Origin: Bradyrhizobium glycinis
Lineage (GTDB): Bacteria; Pseudomonadota; Alphaproteobacteria; Rhizobiales; Xanthobacteraceae
Assembly (NCBI RefSeq): GCF_016031655.1
Contig: NZ_JACCHQ010000001.1
Location: forward strand, 310,001-374,000
Direction of reading: 5' to 3'
DNA: 64,000 nucleotides
Shown one piece after another: positions 34,831 to 44,423 of this stretch; position 1 is the stretch's first letter, and the number at the start of each line of letters is the position of its first letter. Under the pieces are notes generated by a model, which had not been told where the DNA came from, ran no database searches, and saw only the letters and a program-made list of their open reading frames with translations. The position numbers and the translations under genes are program-made.

Positions 34831-35957
34831 GCAACGGCTCCGATGTCGTGCTGAGGCCGTGCCGAACGGCCCGAATCCCTGAGGTCGGTGACGATGTCGA
34901 TGAGCTGCTCGGCGCGGTGGCGGCAGGTATGACGATCCCTGATGACCTTGAGGCCGGTCTCCACCATCGCGGCAGAGAATTCCGGTTCGTCGATGACGGC
35001 GCGAAGCGCCTGCTTCATCTGTTCGCCATCGCCAACGCTGATATAGGCCCCCTCGGGGAACAGGCCTTCCTCATCCGACCAGGGTGCTGAAATCAGGGGA
35101 ATGCCGCAGGCCAGCGCCTCGAACACGCGGATCGTCGGGATGCCCGGCAGCAGGGCCACGTAAGGCCCGCGCGGCACATGGATGGTCGCGCGCGCGCCGG
35201 CGAAGGCGACGGGGGCCCAGTGCGCCGGCAGCCAGCCGCCATAACGGATGCCTGCGCTCCTGATGGTGTGGAGTGCGTCATCGGAGTAACGGACGCCATG
35301 GACGCTGGCGCGGAGCTTCAGCTCCGCCACGGGCTTGACCAGGAACTCGTTCAGCTCGGCGCTGCGCTCGCCGTCGCCCCAATTGCCGATCCAGACCAGA
35401 TCGTCGGTCCGCTCGACCTGCGGTAGCGGATGATACAGCGCGACATCGGCGGCCTCGTGCCAGGTGAAGACCCGGTCGGCCCAGCCGAGCTTCAAATAGA
35501 TCTGCCGAAGCACCTCGCCGAAGGCGAGCACGCCGTCGAATCCGTCGAGGTCGAATTGCGCAAGCTCGTCAGGTGCGCTGACCGCGCGGTGATGGGTGTC
35601 GTGAAACAGCAGGGTGAAGGACCCGCCTTGCGCCCGCTTGCGCCCGATCTGCGCGATCAGATCGGGCGAATTCCATTCATGCACGATGACGAGATCCGCA
35701 CCATCAACCGCACGCGCGAGATCGAGGTTGGTATCGTAGCGGCGGATGTCGATACCGGAAAAGAGCGCCGGAATGTCGTCCATGGCATGGCCGCCGCCTT
35801 CTCGGATCGCGTTCAGACGGCTCCAGCCGTCGATGGGTTCGAACACGACGACCTCGTGCCCGAGCGCATGGAGCTCGCGCGCGTAGCCACGCAGGAAATG
35901 CGCGTTGCCGTTGTTCCAGCAGGAGGTGAAGGCATGATAGAACAGGACGCATTTCAT
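34827..35957 (-). CDS. CgeB-like glycosyltransferase (paralogue 3)
   Basis: 376 residues, starting KCVLFYHAFTSCWNNGNAHF with a further GYARELHALGHEVVVFEPID. The C-terminal domain contains GIPTIRVFEALACGIPLISA. It is more distant than the other paralogues but shares the W-NGNA pattern. It lies between two glycosyltransferases with four-base overlaps (ATGA) on both sides, so all are made together. Substrate unknown. Confidence 0.78.
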   Translation of the reverse strand: MKCVLFYHAFTSCWNNGNAHFLRGYARELHALGHEVVVFEPIDGWSRLNAIREGGGHAMDDIPALFSGIDIRRYDTNLDLARAVDGADLVIVHEWNSPDLIAQIGRKRAQGGSFTLLFHDTHHRAVSAPDELAQFDLDGFDGVLAFGEVLRQIYLKLGWADRVFTWHEAADVALYHPLPQVERTDDLVWIGNWGDGERSAELNEFLVKPVAELKLRASVHGVRYSDDALHTIRSAGIRYGGWLPAHWAPVAFAGARATIHVPRGPYVALLPGIPTIRVFEALACGIPLISAPWSDEEGLFPEGAYISVGDGEQMKQALRAVIDEPEFSAAMVETGLKVIRDRHTCRHRAEQLIDIVTDLRDSGRSARPQHDIGAVA

Positions 35958-37066
35958 GCGCGCACCTCGATCTGGCTGGCCGCCGCGCGCGTCCTGTGCG
36001 ATGCGATCAGGTCCTGGTAGAGACCGAGATAGGCGCTCGTCATGCGCGTCAACGAATACGTCAGGGATTGCTCATAGGCGGCGCGCTGCAGCTTTGCTCG
36101 CCCCGTATCGTCAGCGCAAAGCTCTGCGAGAGTCCGATGCAGTGCCTCGCTGTCGGCCGGATCGACGAACAAGGCGGCGCCACGCCACAATTCCTGGAAC
36201 GTCGGGATGTCGGAGAGGACCAGCGCGCAGCCCGCGGCGGCTGCTTCCAGCACCGAGAGGCCGAACGGTTCGTAGAGCGCGGGGCTGACGAAGATCGCGG
36301 CATGCTGTAACCGCGTCTCCAGGGCCTCGTGCGGCAGCTCTCCGAGCCAGTTGATACCCGCTGGCAGACGTGCGTCGATGGGACCGGCCACCTCGACCGG
36401 CCAATCCAGCCCGGGCGCGGCGGCGGCGAGCGCCTCGATGTTCTTGGCACGATCCCACAGCCGTCCTGCCGCGAAAATCAGATCCTGCTTCCGTCCAGAA
36501 GGGGCGCGCGGCGTCATTCCGTTCCAGATCACCGCGCCGCGCGATCGCGGCTGGTAGATCGCCGTGATGTCGTCGTGGAAGGCCCGGCTCGGGCAGACCC
36601 AGGCCTGCGCTATGTCGAGCGCCGCGGCGACCTGCTCGCTGTAGCGGCGCCATCTCGGCTCGCCAAGCCAGGCTGTATCGTGGCAGGCGTGGGCCCAGGA
36701 GTTCACGCAGGAATGCGCCACCAGCACCGTCGGGGCCTGCCAGGCAAAGGTCGCTTCGCGAAAGCTGTTCAGATGCACGATTTCGGGCATCAAGCTGGCT
36801 TCGAGCTTCGCAAGCACGCGCCTTGCGTCGGAAACGTTTCGCCCCTCAGGGTCCTGCCATTCGAGTGCGAGGTCCGTCTCGACCAGGTGCACGCTGGTTT
36901 CGTGCAGCATCTGACGCTGGTCGGCGCGTGCCTGCGGGCCCAGCGTCACGAGCGTGACGTCGGCACCGGACGCAGCGAGACTCGTAGCGAGGGCGCAGGA
37001 ATAGGTCCATACGCCTCCAACCGTGTCGGTCGTCATCATGATCCTGATGTCGGCGCCACGGTTCAT
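35954..37066 (-). CDS. Glycosyltransferase family 4
   Basis: 370 residues. The N-terminal GT-B domain opens RIMMTTDTVGGVWTYSCALA, a GT4 acceptor-domain signature. The C-terminal domain has LIFAAGRLWDRAKNIEALAA and the EX7E motif in EPFGLSVLEAAAAGCALVLS. It starts at ATG 37066, overlapping the radical SAM gene stop by four bases. It would transfer a hexose or pentose within the same glycan pathway. Confidence 0.87.
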   Translation of the reverse strand: MNRGADIRIMMTTDTVGGVWTYSCALATSLAASGADVTLVTLGPQARADQRQMLHETSVHLVETDLALEWQDPEGRNVSDARRVLAKLEASLMPEIVHLNSFREATFAWQAPTVLVAHSCVNSWAHACHDTAWLGEPRWRRYSEQVAAALDIAQAWVCPSRAFHDDITAIYQPRSRGAVIWNGMTPRAPSGRKQDLIFAAGRLWDRAKNIEALAAAAPGLDWPVEVAGPIDARLPAGINWLGELPHEALETRLQHAAIFVSPALYEPFGLSVLEAAAAGCALVLSDIPTFQELWRGAALFVDPADSEALHRTLAELCADDTGRAKLQRAAYEQSLTYSLTRMTSAYLGLYQDLIASHRTRAAASQIEVRA

Positions 37067-38349
37067 GAGGCCACCTGCAGTTCGAGGCTGTCGAGCGGGA
37101 CCGGGCGATCGTTCTGCACGTCGCTGAACTGGTCGAACATCGCGAGATAGTGCCGGTGTGCGCGCTCCCAGGCGACATCGTCGGGCTCGCCCCAGAGCTT
37201 GCGGTAGTCGGGAGAGCCGGGATAGGGATAGAGCGGCACCGGATCGTTGGCCCAGACGCCGGCATCCTGCATCGTGCGGCGCCAGCGCTGCACGATGGGA
37301 TCGTCGTCCTCGGGCACCTCGATCAGATTGGCCTGCACGAAGGGGACGTGGCGGCGAGCCTCGACCAGCCGGTCGGCGAGCTGATCCGTCGTCATCTTGC
37401 AGTTCTTGGCGAGGGCCGCGCGCCCTTCCACCGTGAGGCTCTCGATGCCGGCTTCGATCGAGACGCAGCCGGCGCGGCCGAGCAGGGCGAGCATGTCCGG
37501 CTTCCACAGATCGATCCGCGTCTGCACGCCGAACTTCAGCCCGCGCGTCGTCAAGCCCTCGAGGAGCTCGCGATTGGGAAGGAAGATCTCGTCGATGAAG
37601 TAGACGTACTCGATGCTGTGACGGCGCAGACGATCGATCTCGTCAAGAATGACGGCGGGGGGCCGTTTGCGATAGGCGTTGCGGAAATTCTCCTTGGCGC
37701 AGAACGTGCAATTGTACGGACAGCCGCGTGAGGCCTCCACCTCCGCGCCCGGCGCCGTCGGCTCGGCCTCGAAGCGGTGATGGTGGTGATGGTGACGCCG
37801 GATCATCTCGTCGGGCCAATCGAGCGCGGGCTGATCGTTGAACGCGACTGCCTGCGGGCCGCCATTGACCCGGAGCGACGCGCCGTCGGCGAAGCACAGG
37901 CCGGGAAAGTCCCGCTCGCCATTGGCGAGACGCAGCAGGGACGCCTCGCACTCGCCCATCACGATTATGTCGACGCCGAGCTTCTTCAAAGCGGTCTTCG
38001 GCGTGGTCGAGCCGTGCGGGCCCACCGCGGTCAGCGTCGGCGCAAGGTCCCGCACCGCGATCGCGAGCTGCTGCGGCACGCGCAGCTCGGGCGGCGCGCA
38101 GCGCCAGAACAGATAGGTCGGTGCGGTGGTGAAGACGATCTGGTCGGGACGAAAGGCGCGCAGCTCGGCCTCGATGTCGCGCAGGGAGAGATCGAACATA
38201 TGCGCATCGAGCAGCAGCGTGTTGTGGCCGGCCGCCTTCAGATAGTGCTCGGAGATACCGAGCTCGAGCGGCAAGTGAGGCGAGCGGCACCCGAAATAGA
38301 TGCTGCCCGAAAAATCCCAGTTCGGATTGATGAGGGCGACTCGCGTCAT
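37063..38349 (-). CDS. B12-binding/radical SAM domain protein of the glycan cluster
   Basis: 428 residues. An N-terminal cobalamin-binding-like fold (residues 1-140, VALINPNWDFSGSIYFGCRS) lacks the classical DXHXXG but is usual for this group. The radical SAM core has Cys210, Cys214 and Cys217 in SRGCPYNCTFCAKENF. A native run of six histidines (His186-191) precedes it. Such enzymes do radical methylation or rearrangement on sugars or lipids. It overlaps its neighbours by four and three to four bases. It resembles the B12-radical SAM family that I recall from rhizobial oligosaccharide gene sets; the exact reaction is unknown. Confidence 0.85.
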   Translation of the reverse strand: MTRVALINPNWDFSGSIYFGCRSPHLPLELGISEHYLKAAGHNTLLLDAHMFDLSLRDIEAELRAFRPDQIVFTTAPTYLFWRCAPPELRVPQQLAIAVRDLAPTLTAVGPHGSTTPKTALKKLGVDIIVMGECEASLLRLANGERDFPGLCFADGASLRVNGGPQAVAFNDQPALDWPDEMIRRHHHHHHRFEAEPTAPGAEVEASRGCPYNCTFCAKENFRNAYRKRPPAVILDEIDRLRRHSIEYVYFIDEIFLPNRELLEGLTTRGLKFGVQTRIDLWKPDMLALLGRAGCVSIEAGIESLTVEGRAALAKNCKMTTDQLADRLVEARRHVPFVQANLIEVPEDDDPIVQRWRRTMQDAGVWANDPVPLYPYPGSPDYRKLWGEPDDVAWERAHRHYLAMFDQFSDVQNDRPVPLDSLELQVAS

Positions 38350-39407
38350 GCCAGGGCCTCGCTTCTGTTCTGTGATCCGAAGCGGCTGTCGAGCCAGGTG
38401 TGGAGCGAGCGCAGGCCGTCGGCGAGGGGCATTTGCGGCGTCCAGCCGAGCGCGGTGGCGAGCGCCCGCGTGTCGGTCACGTACCAGGGCTGATCGCCGG
38501 GTCGCCAGTCCGCAAAGCGATAGCTGACCTTGCGGCCCGTCAGCTCGGTGATCTGGTCGATCAACTCCAGCAGGCTGACCGCATTCGCCGGACCGCCGCC
38601 GAGATTGAAGACGCGACCGCGCGCCAGGGCGATGTGGTCGAGCGCCGCGAGCCAGGCGCTCGCCGCGTCCGACACGTGCAGCGCGTCGCGGACCTGCTTG
38701 CCGTCGCCATAGATCGTCAGCGGATTGCCGCTTATGGCGCTGCGCAGGAAGTGTGCGATCCAGCCCTGGTCCTCGGTGCCGAATTGCCGCGGCCCGTAGA
38801 TGCAGCTCATGCGCATCACCACGGTCTGCAGCCCGAACACCCTGGCATAATCGTGGACGTATTGATCGGCGGTGCCCTTGGAGCAACCATAGGGGCTGTA
38901 GAAATCCAGCGGGGCGTTCTCCGAAATGCCGCCAGCGAGCAGATCATTGACCGGCGTGTAGCGGCGGCCGGTGAGTGCGATCTCGCTGTCCTCGATCAGG
39001 CGCCCGTAGACCTTGTTGGTCGAGGCGAAGATCACCGGAGCCGAGGCGTTGTGCAGGCGGACGGCTTCGAGCACGTTCAGCGTGCCGCGCGCATTGATCT
39101 CGAAATCGGACGAGGGGTCGCTGACGCTGTCGGTGACGGCGACCTGGGCCGCGAGGTGCAGCACGGCCCGCGCCTCGCGCACGGCGTCGATCACCGGAAT
39201 GGGGTCGCGGACATCGGCCAATGTGATGGTGACGCGGTCGCCGTGACGGGATTTCAGCCATTGCGCGTTCTCGCGCACGCCGGCGCGGGCGAGATTGTCC
39301 AGCACCAGCACGCGGTCGCCGCGCTCGGCGAGACGGTCGGCGAGATTGCAGCCGATGAAGCCGCAGCCGCCGGTGACCAGGACGGGTCTGTTGTCTTGTT
39401 CACTCAT
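38346..39407 (-). CDS. NAD-dependent sugar-nucleotide epimerase (CDP-paratose/tyvelose 2-epimerase-like)
   Basis: 353 residues, extended SDR. NAD loop VLVTGGCGFIGCNLADRLAE, FASTNKVYG near residue 125, and SPYGCSKGTADQYVHDYARV holding the Tyr and Lys of YX3K. The NKVYG/YGCSKG pattern is closest to CDP-tyvelose-type epimerases and CDP-sugar enzymes, but specificity is uncertain. It begins at ATG 39407, whose A is the last base of the upstream stop (TGATG); a GTG one codon earlier is possible. Confidence 0.82.
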   Translation of the reverse strand: MSEQDNRPVLVTGGCGFIGCNLADRLAERGDRVLVLDNLARAGVRENAQWLKSRHGDRVTITLADVRDPIPVIDAVREARAVLHLAAQVAVTDSVSDPSSDFEINARGTLNVLEAVRLHNASAPVIFASTNKVYGRLIEDSEIALTGRRYTPVNDLLAGGISENAPLDFYSPYGCSKGTADQYVHDYARVFGLQTVVMRMSCIYGPRQFGTEDQGWIAHFLRSAISGNPLTIYGDGKQVRDALHVSDAASAWLAALDHIALARGRVFNLGGGPANAVSLLELIDQITELTGRKVSYRFADWRPGDQPWYVTDTRALATALGWTPQMPLADGLRSLHTWLDSRFGSQNRSEALA

Positions 39408-40519
39408 CACGCGACCAACCCTCGTTGCAACAGCTCACGGGTCGCCCGCTCCGCCTGATCGTCGGCGATCTGGTCGGCGAGGTACCCGGCGAGCTCTTCA
39501 AGGCCGTCCTTGAACGCGACATGCGGCTCGAAGCCGAGCAGGTCGCGCGATTTGCCGATGTCGGCAAAGCAGTGGCGGATGTCGCCGGCACGGTATTTCC
39601 GCGTGATCTCGGGGGCGATCTCGCGCCGTCCCATCACCTGGGCCAAATCCTCGGCCACCGACAGAATGGTGCGGCTTTGGCCCGAGCCGACGTTGAAGAC
39701 GTCCTGGCTATGGTCGGATTCGAGCGCCATGCGGCAGGCGCGCGCGACGTCGTGCACGTGGACGAAATCGCGCCGCTGCAGGCCGTCTTCGAAGACGAGC
39801 GGCGGCCGACCGTTGAGCAGTCGGGCGGCGAAGATGGCCAGCACGCCGGTATACGGATTCGACAGCGCTTGCCGCGGACCGAACACGTTGAAGAAGCGCA
39901 ATCCGACGGTCGGAATGCCGTAGGCCTTGCCCGTGATCAGGCACATGCGCTCCTGCGCATATTTGTTCAGCGCGTAGATCGAGCTCAGAGACGGCTGCTT
40001 GGTCTCAGGCGTGGGCACGGGATCGAGCGCATGGCCTGCATGATCCCGCAATTCCCACTCTCCTTGGCGAAGCTGCGCGATCGGTCGTTCGTCGCAAGCG
40101 ACGACGCTGCCGACGGCATCGCGATAGAGGCCTTCGCCATAGATGCTCATCGAGGACGCCACCACCAGCCGTGCGACCGGACGCTTGGCCAGCGCCTGCA
40201 ACAGCACGGCGGTGCCGAGCTCGTTCGTCCGGACATAGGGCTCGATGTCGTACATGCTCTGGCCGACGCCGACGGCGGAGGCGAGATGCAGGACCATGTC
40301 GGCCCCACGCAAGGCCTGTTCGACGGCCGCGGCATCAGTGACGTCGCCGACCACGAGCTCGGCGTCATCGGCGAGATAGGCAGGCCGCTGACGGTTACCG
40401 CCATGCACCTGCGGAGAGAGATTGTCGAGAAGTCGGACATCGTAACCGGCCGCAAGCAGCACGTCGGCCGTGTGCGAACCGATGAATCCCGCGCCCCCAG
40501 TCATCAATACTCGCGTCAT
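39407..40519 (-). CDS. NAD-dependent epimerase (UDP-glucose 4-epimerase / dTDP-rhamnose 4-epimerase-like)
   Basis: 370 residues. NAD loop [20 protein letters not shown], then VVASSMSIYGEG and SIYALNKYAQERMCLITGKA with the catalytic Tyr and Lys. The HGGNRQRPAYLADDAELVVG segment is typical of dTDP-L-rhamnose 4-epimerase-like proteins. It is the first gene of the second transcription unit, 114 bases after a GGAAC-type promoter. The precise sugar is not decidable. Confidence 0.82.
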   Translation of the reverse strand: MTRVLMTGGAGFIGSHTADVLLAAGYDVRLLDNLSPQVHGGNRQRPAYLADDAELVVGDVTDAAAVEQALRGADMVLHLASAVGVGQSMYDIEPYVRTNELGTAVLLQALAKRPVARLVVASSMSIYGEGLYRDAVGSVVACDERPIAQLRQGEWELRDHAGHALDPVPTPETKQPSLSSIYALNKYAQERMCLITGKAYGIPTVGLRFFNVFGPRQALSNPYTGVLAIFAARLLNGRPPLVFEDGLQRRDFVHVHDVARACRMALESDHSQDVFNVGSGQSRTILSVAEDLAQVMGRREIAPEITRKYRAGDIRHCFADIGKSRDLLGFEPHVAFKDGLEELAGYLADQIADDQAERATRELLQRGLVA

Positions 40520-40632
40520 TCACCGCTCCGTGCCGCATGGAACCGATCCGTGCGGGACCGGTCGATGATGAGAGTTGAAGCGCGCCTTTGCTTGGTCGGG
40601 CGACCTGCGCGCCAGTCACGTCTGGAAGTTAG

Positions 40633-40657
40633 AAGCGGTGCAAGGAATGTTCGTTCC
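40633..40657 (-). promoter_or_regulatory. Candidate EcfG-type promoter of the epimerase-to-uxs unit
   Basis: On the minus strand GGAAC (40657-40653) is followed after 16 bases by GCTT (40636-40633), 114 bases from the ATG at 40519. The EcfG consensus is GGAAC-N16/17-CGTT, so the -35 is exact and the -10 is off by two bases. The stretch GGAACGAACAT is shared with the inositol synthase promoter. Confidence 0.45.
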
Positions 40658-40686
40658 TACGAAACCTACAAACGAAAGTTTCTCTA

Positions 40687-40707
40687 ACCTGGATCAATAA
40701 CCCAGGT
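40687..40707 (-). terminator. Candidate terminator after deoB
   Basis: ACCTGG (40687-40692) and CCAGGT (40702-40707) form a six-pair stem with a nine-base loop, starting ten bases after the deoB stop. The T-run is weak, so it may be only partly effective. It separates the two transcription units of the glycan cluster. Confidence 0.4.
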
Positions 40708-40716
40708 GAATCCCGG

Positions 40717-41922
40717 CTAGAAATGAGCGCCGTGAAGCGGCGCCGGCAGGTCGAGATGTCGTGCAATGGTCGCACCGATGTCGGCAAAGCCGGCGCGCCG
40801 GCCGATCGGAGCCGTTGACTGCGCGGTCCACGCCAGAATCGGGACCTGCTCGCGCGTGTGATCGGTGCCACTCCAGGTCGGATCGCAGCCATGATCGGCG
40901 GTGATGATGAGGAGATCGTCGCTTCGGAGCCGGCCCAGCAGCTCGGGGAGGCGAGCGTCGAAGGCTTCGAGCGCCGCTGCGTAGCCGGCGACGTCGCGGC
41001 GGTGGCCGTAGAGCGTGTCGAAATCGATGAAGTTGGCGAATAGAAATCCTCCTTCTGCAAGGCCTCTCAGCCCATCGAGCGTGGCATCGAAAAGCGCCGC
41101 ATTGCCGTCCCCGCGCAGGTTTCGCCCCGTGCCGCGATGAGCGAAGATGTCGTCGATCTTTCCGATCGTCACGATGTCGCGGCCGGCAGCTTCTGCAAGG
41201 TCCAGGATGGTTCGCTCGGGCGGCGGCACGGAGAAATCGCGCCGGTGCGAGCTGCGCTTGAAGTTGTCCGCGTTCGTTCCGACGAACGGACGCGCGATGA
41301 CGCGGCCGATGTTCAGGGGATCGACCAGCCGCCTCGCGATCGTGCAGACGTCGTAGAGCCGCTCGAGCCCGAACGTCTCCTCGTGCGCCGCGATCTGGAA
41401 CACACTGTCGGCCGAGGTGTAGCAGATCGGCTCGCCGCTGCGCATGTGGCGCTCGCCGAATTCGGCGATGATGTCGGTGCCGGAAGCGTGGCAATTGCCG
41501 AGGATGCCGGGCAGTCCGGCTCGTTCGCACAGCTTCTCGACCAGAGCGCGCGGGAAGCAGGGTTGGACCTTGGGAAAATAACCCCAGTCGAACGCGACAG
41601 GCACGCCGGCGATCTCCCAATGGCCGGACGGCGTGTCCTTGCCCCTCGATATCTCACTGGCGCAGCCATAGCGGGCATGTTGAGTGCGGCCGTCGAGCCC
41701 GGGCGGGATCCGGCCTGTGGAGAGGCGGCAGGCCTCGCCGAGGCCGAGCGCCACGAGATTGGGCAGGCGCAGCGGGCCCTCCCGTTGCGGACTATTGCCA
41801 CGCCCGGCCATGCACCGATCCGCGATGTGGCCGACGGTGTCGGCACCTTCGTCGCCGTATTTGGCAGCGTCAGGCGCCGCGCCGATTCCGACGGAGTCCA
41901 TCACCAGGATCAGGGCACGCAT
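40717..41922 (-). CDS. deoB: Phosphopentomutase
   Basis: 401 residues, the normal length. Clear family motifs are [20 protein letters not shown] with the metal-binding Asp, [32 protein letters not shown] and [20 protein letters not shown], which bind two metal ions as in alkaline-phosphatase-fold mutases. It interconverts ribose 1-phosphate and ribose 5-phosphate. A nucleoside-salvage role would be usual, but here it is the last gene of a glycan operon, so it may supply a pentose 1-phosphate. The start overlaps the glycosidase stop by 13 bases. Confidence 0.93.
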   Translation of the reverse strand: MRALILVMDSVGIGAAPDAAKYGDEGADTVGHIADRCMAGRGNSPQREGPLRLPNLVALGLGEACRLSTGRIPPGLDGRTQHARYGCASEISRGKDTPSGHWEIAGVPVAFDWGYFPKVQPCFPRALVEKLCERAGLPGILGNCHASGTDIIAEFGERHMRSGEPICYTSADSVFQIAAHEETFGLERLYDVCTIARRLVDPLNIGRVIARPFVGTNADNFKRSSHRRDFSVPPPERTILDLAEAAGRDIVTIGKIDDIFAHRGTGRNLRGDGNAALFDATLDGLRGLAEGGFLFANFIDFDTLYGHRRDVAGYAAALEAFDARLPELLGRLRSDDLLIITADHGCDPTWSGTDHTREQVPILAWTAQSTAPIGRRAGFADIGATIARHLDLPAPLHGAHF

Positions 41923-42860
41923 GTCGGCTCCCTGATCGGCGGGGAGGCGCCAATAGAGGAGGCGAGACCGGTCTTCGTGCAATAGCGCTCGACCATCTGC
42001 GCGCAGAAATCGGCGAACTCGTTCACGTCGAGCGGCGGGCTGGTGTGATGCGGTTCGAGACCGCGGTGTTCCGGCGTGAAGCAGAACGTCACGGTGACCT
42101 CGAACTCGGCCAGCGCATCCATCTGGCGATCGAACCAGTCCAGAGCGTTTGGGCGGAAGCTGTCGGCCCAGGACAGGCCGGTCCGCAAGTGCCGCACGCC
42201 GAAGCGGCGCATCCAGCGCACGGCATCATCGAGACGATGGTCCTCGAAGTGAAACCACTGGCAGAGGCCCATGTCGGCGGCATATTGCCCGAACAACTCC
42301 GCCGCGGCTTTCGGCGTTCCATCCTCGCGCAGCAGGCCCATGTGAAAATGCCGGTAGTAGGAGGACCCTTCCGCCTCCTTGTGCCGGGTGGTCGCCTCCC
42401 AGGCCGAAGGGAGATCATAGAGGCTGTACCAGTGGATCCGCGGCGCGCGGCCGATCAGAAGATCAGCGGTGCGCGACAGGCCCCAGGCCTGCACCTCCTC
42501 GGCGCCGAACGAGGAGACGCCGACCTCGGTCACCCAGACCGGGAGCGAGGTGACGGCCCTGATCTCCTCGATCTTGGCCGGCCATTCTCCGATCTGCCAT
42601 AGATTCCAGTCGAGCGGAAAGCCGTGCACGGCGACGGCGTCGACGTGATCGAGCACGCCGCGCGCCTGCATATTGCGCATGAAGGACGGGTCGATCGGCG
42701 AGATGCCGCCGAGCACGCGCGGCAAGGTCGGGTGCGCGCTGCGGATGGCCTTGCCGGCTGCGAGCGCGAGGTCTGCGAACATCGTCCAGTCCGGGTCGAT
42801 CAGCAGGTCCCAATGCGACTTGTTGTTGGGCTCGTTCCAGATCTTGGCAGCCTCGATCAT
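41910..42860 (-). CDS. Clan GH-A glycosidase (beta-xylosidase-like) with apparently permuted barrel
   Basis: 316 residues. The acid/base motif KIWNEPNN is at residues 6-13 (Glu10), and the nucleophile strand [12 protein letters not shown] is at 107-118 (Glu112), the order of beta-4 and beta-7 in a GH-A barrel. [11 protein letters not shown] (beta-8) follows at 144-154. What is normally the N-terminal part, [20 protein letters not shown] (beta-1), lies at 221-240. So the protein seems to start at beta-4 and end at helix alpha-3. It overlaps the methyltransferase stop by four bases, which fixes the start. Function as xylosidase or transglycosidase is inferred. Confidence 0.72.
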   Translation of the reverse strand: MIEAAKIWNEPNNKSHWDLLIDPDWTMFADLALAAGKAIRSAHPTLPRVLGGISPIDPSFMRNMQARGVLDHVDAVAVHGFPLDWNLWQIGEWPAKIEEIRAVTSLPVWVTEVGVSSFGAEEVQAWGLSRTADLLIGRAPRIHWYSLYDLPSAWEATTRHKEAEGSSYYRHFHMGLLREDGTPKAAAELFGQYAADMGLCQWFHFEDHRLDDAVRWMRRFGVRHLRTGLSWADSFRPNALDWFDRQMDALAEFEVTVTFCFTPEHRGLEPHHTSPPLDVNEFADFCAQMVERYCTKTGLASSIGASPPIREPTCVP

Positions 42861-43624
42861 CGGCTCGCCTCCCGGGACGGATAGACTGGCCCGTCAGTCT
42901 GCGGCCGCGCCGTGCGCTTGCACAGATAGACCTCTTCTTCCGGATGGGCTGCGATGGCAAAGCCGGCGCTGCGCAGCATGGCTTCGACGCAGGCGCGATT
43001 GGGCACCCACCAATTGGTGGGGTCGTCGGCATATTTGTGCTCGATGAAGTGCAGCTTCGGGTAGCCGGAGGAATCGAACTGATCGGTGGTCCAGAAGTCG
43101 TAATTCTTCTCGATCGCATCAACCCGGCTGTCGCCGCGCAGCATCGACTGGAACAGCAGGAGATCGCCGGCGACGTGCTCATGGATCAGGTCCAGCGCCA
43201 GCAGTGGGTGTCGCAGGTGATAGAGCACGCCCATGAAGATCACGAGGTCGAACTTCTCACGGAGCTGCCCGACATCATAGGCCGACATCTTGCGGAATTC
43301 GATTCTGAGCCCGTTCACCTCGGCCGCGAAGCGGGCCTGGGCCAGATATTCCTCGTCGGTGTCGAGGCCGAGCACGCGTTCGGCGCCGCGCCGCTTCATC
43401 TCCATGGCGTAGAAGCCGGCATTGCAGCCGATATCGAGCACGGTCTTGCCTTCGAGCCGGTCCGGGATGATGCCGGAGAAGCGCTGCCACTTCACATTGG
43501 GGTAGTCGCCGAGAAAGTGCGACGGCGCCGTCGGCACGCCCTTGAGGTCGAGATTGTGGAACCATGGCCCCAGCGCATCGACGCGCTGGCGGATTTCCTC
43601 GCGGGAGAGGACCCCTCTGGTCAT
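42857..43624 (-). CDS. SAM-dependent methyltransferase of the glycan cluster (Rta_06860-like)
   Basis: 255 residues. Class I methyltransferase motif I is VLDIGCNAGFYAMEMKRRGA, followed by VLGLDTDEEYLAQARFAAEV, and LREKFDLVIFMGVLYHLRHP is the motif IV region. The N-terminus GPWFHNLDLKGVPTAPSHFL and the C-terminal FIEHKYADDPTNWWVPNRAC match, as I recall them, a tRNA-cmo5U-like methyltransferase family found in rhizobial oligosaccharide gene sets. It probably methylates a sugar. Overlaps both neighbours by four bases. Confidence 0.83.
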   Translation of the reverse strand: MTRGVLSREEIRQRVDALGPWFHNLDLKGVPTAPSHFLGDYPNVKWQRFSGIIPDRLEGKTVLDIGCNAGFYAMEMKRRGAERVLGLDTDEEYLAQARFAAEVNGLRIEFRKMSAYDVGQLREKFDLVIFMGVLYHLRHPLLALDLIHEHVAGDLLLFQSMLRGDSRVDAIEKNYDFWTTDQFDSSGYPKLHFIEHKYADDPTNWWVPNRACVEAMLRSAGFAIAAHPEEEVYLCKRTARPQTDGPVYPSREASR

Positions 43625-44421
43625 GCAATCGCTCCGTTGTTCACTGGAACCGGACGGGCCCCGTCCGATGAGGCGCGGGCCCGCAGCTTGGAACGGCCCT
43701 CGACGCCCTCGGCGAGCAGGGCCATTGCCGTGCGATAGCCGTCGATGGTGCCGACATCGACGTAGGATTCGCCGGCCTTGACGCCGATGCCGTTGCCGCC
43801 GGCTGAAAGATAGGCGTTGACCAGCGTCCCGAAATATTCGTCGCGGCGTTCGCGTGCGTGCCACAGCGACTGGAGCTGGCGGAAGCCATGTGCCGACATC
43901 TTGAAAGCACCCCAGATCCAGCGCGAGCTTGCATTCGGCTGCTTGACTTGGATCTCCGTCACCTGCTCGCCGTCCAGCACGACCGCATCGAAGAATTCGG
44001 GGTGCTCGACCGGGAATAGCAGGAACGAGAGGTCTGCCTCGGGCAGGGATTGCAGGGCCGCCTTGGGAAACCAGACCGTGTCGGGCAGGCCGACCATGAC
44101 ATCCTCGTGCTGCCCGACGACGGTGCTTGCCCTGAACACGGCATCGCACAGGCCGGAGGCTTCGGGCTGCACGACATAAGCGAGCTCGGCGCTGCCGTAA
44201 TGGTCGCCGAAATATTCGAGGATGTCGGACTTGCCGGGCGAGATCACGAAACAGATTTTGTCGGCGCCGCCGAGAATGAGGCGCTCCAGCAGATATTCGG
44301 AGACGGCGCAGGGACGGTCGGTACCGTCGTCATGCCGGCTCCCGACCGGCAGCAGTTCCTTCGAGAAGGCGAGCGGCTGGATACGGCTGCCGCGGCCCGC
44401 GGCCGGAACGATGCCCCACAT
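43621..44421 (-). CDS. Sugar-1-phosphate nucleotidyltransferase
   Basis: 266 residues. The pyrophosphorylase signature WGIVPAAGRGSRIQPLAFSK is at the start; ELLPVG carries the conserved Lys/Glu region, and VMVGLPDTVWFPKAALQSLP holds the metal-binding Asp. The C-terminal YVDVGTIDGYRTAMALLAEG is typical of UTP/dTTP:sugar-1-P enzymes. It would activate a sugar-1-phosphate for the cluster's glycosyltransferases. There is no left-handed helix domain, so it is the short form. Confidence 0.83.
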   Translation of the reverse strand: MWGIVPAAGRGSRIQPLAFSKELLPVGSRHDDGTDRPCAVSEYLLERLILGGADKICFVISPGKSDILEYFGDHYGSAELAYVVQPEASGLCDAVFRASTVVGQHEDVMVGLPDTVWFPKAALQSLPEADLSFLLFPVEHPEFFDAVVLDGEQVTEIQVKQPNASSRWIWGAFKMSAHGFRQLQSLWHARERRDEYFGTLVNAYLSAGGNGIGVKAGESYVDVGTIDGYRTAMALLAEGVEGRSKLRARASSDGARPVPVNNGAIA

Positions 44422-44423
44422 GA

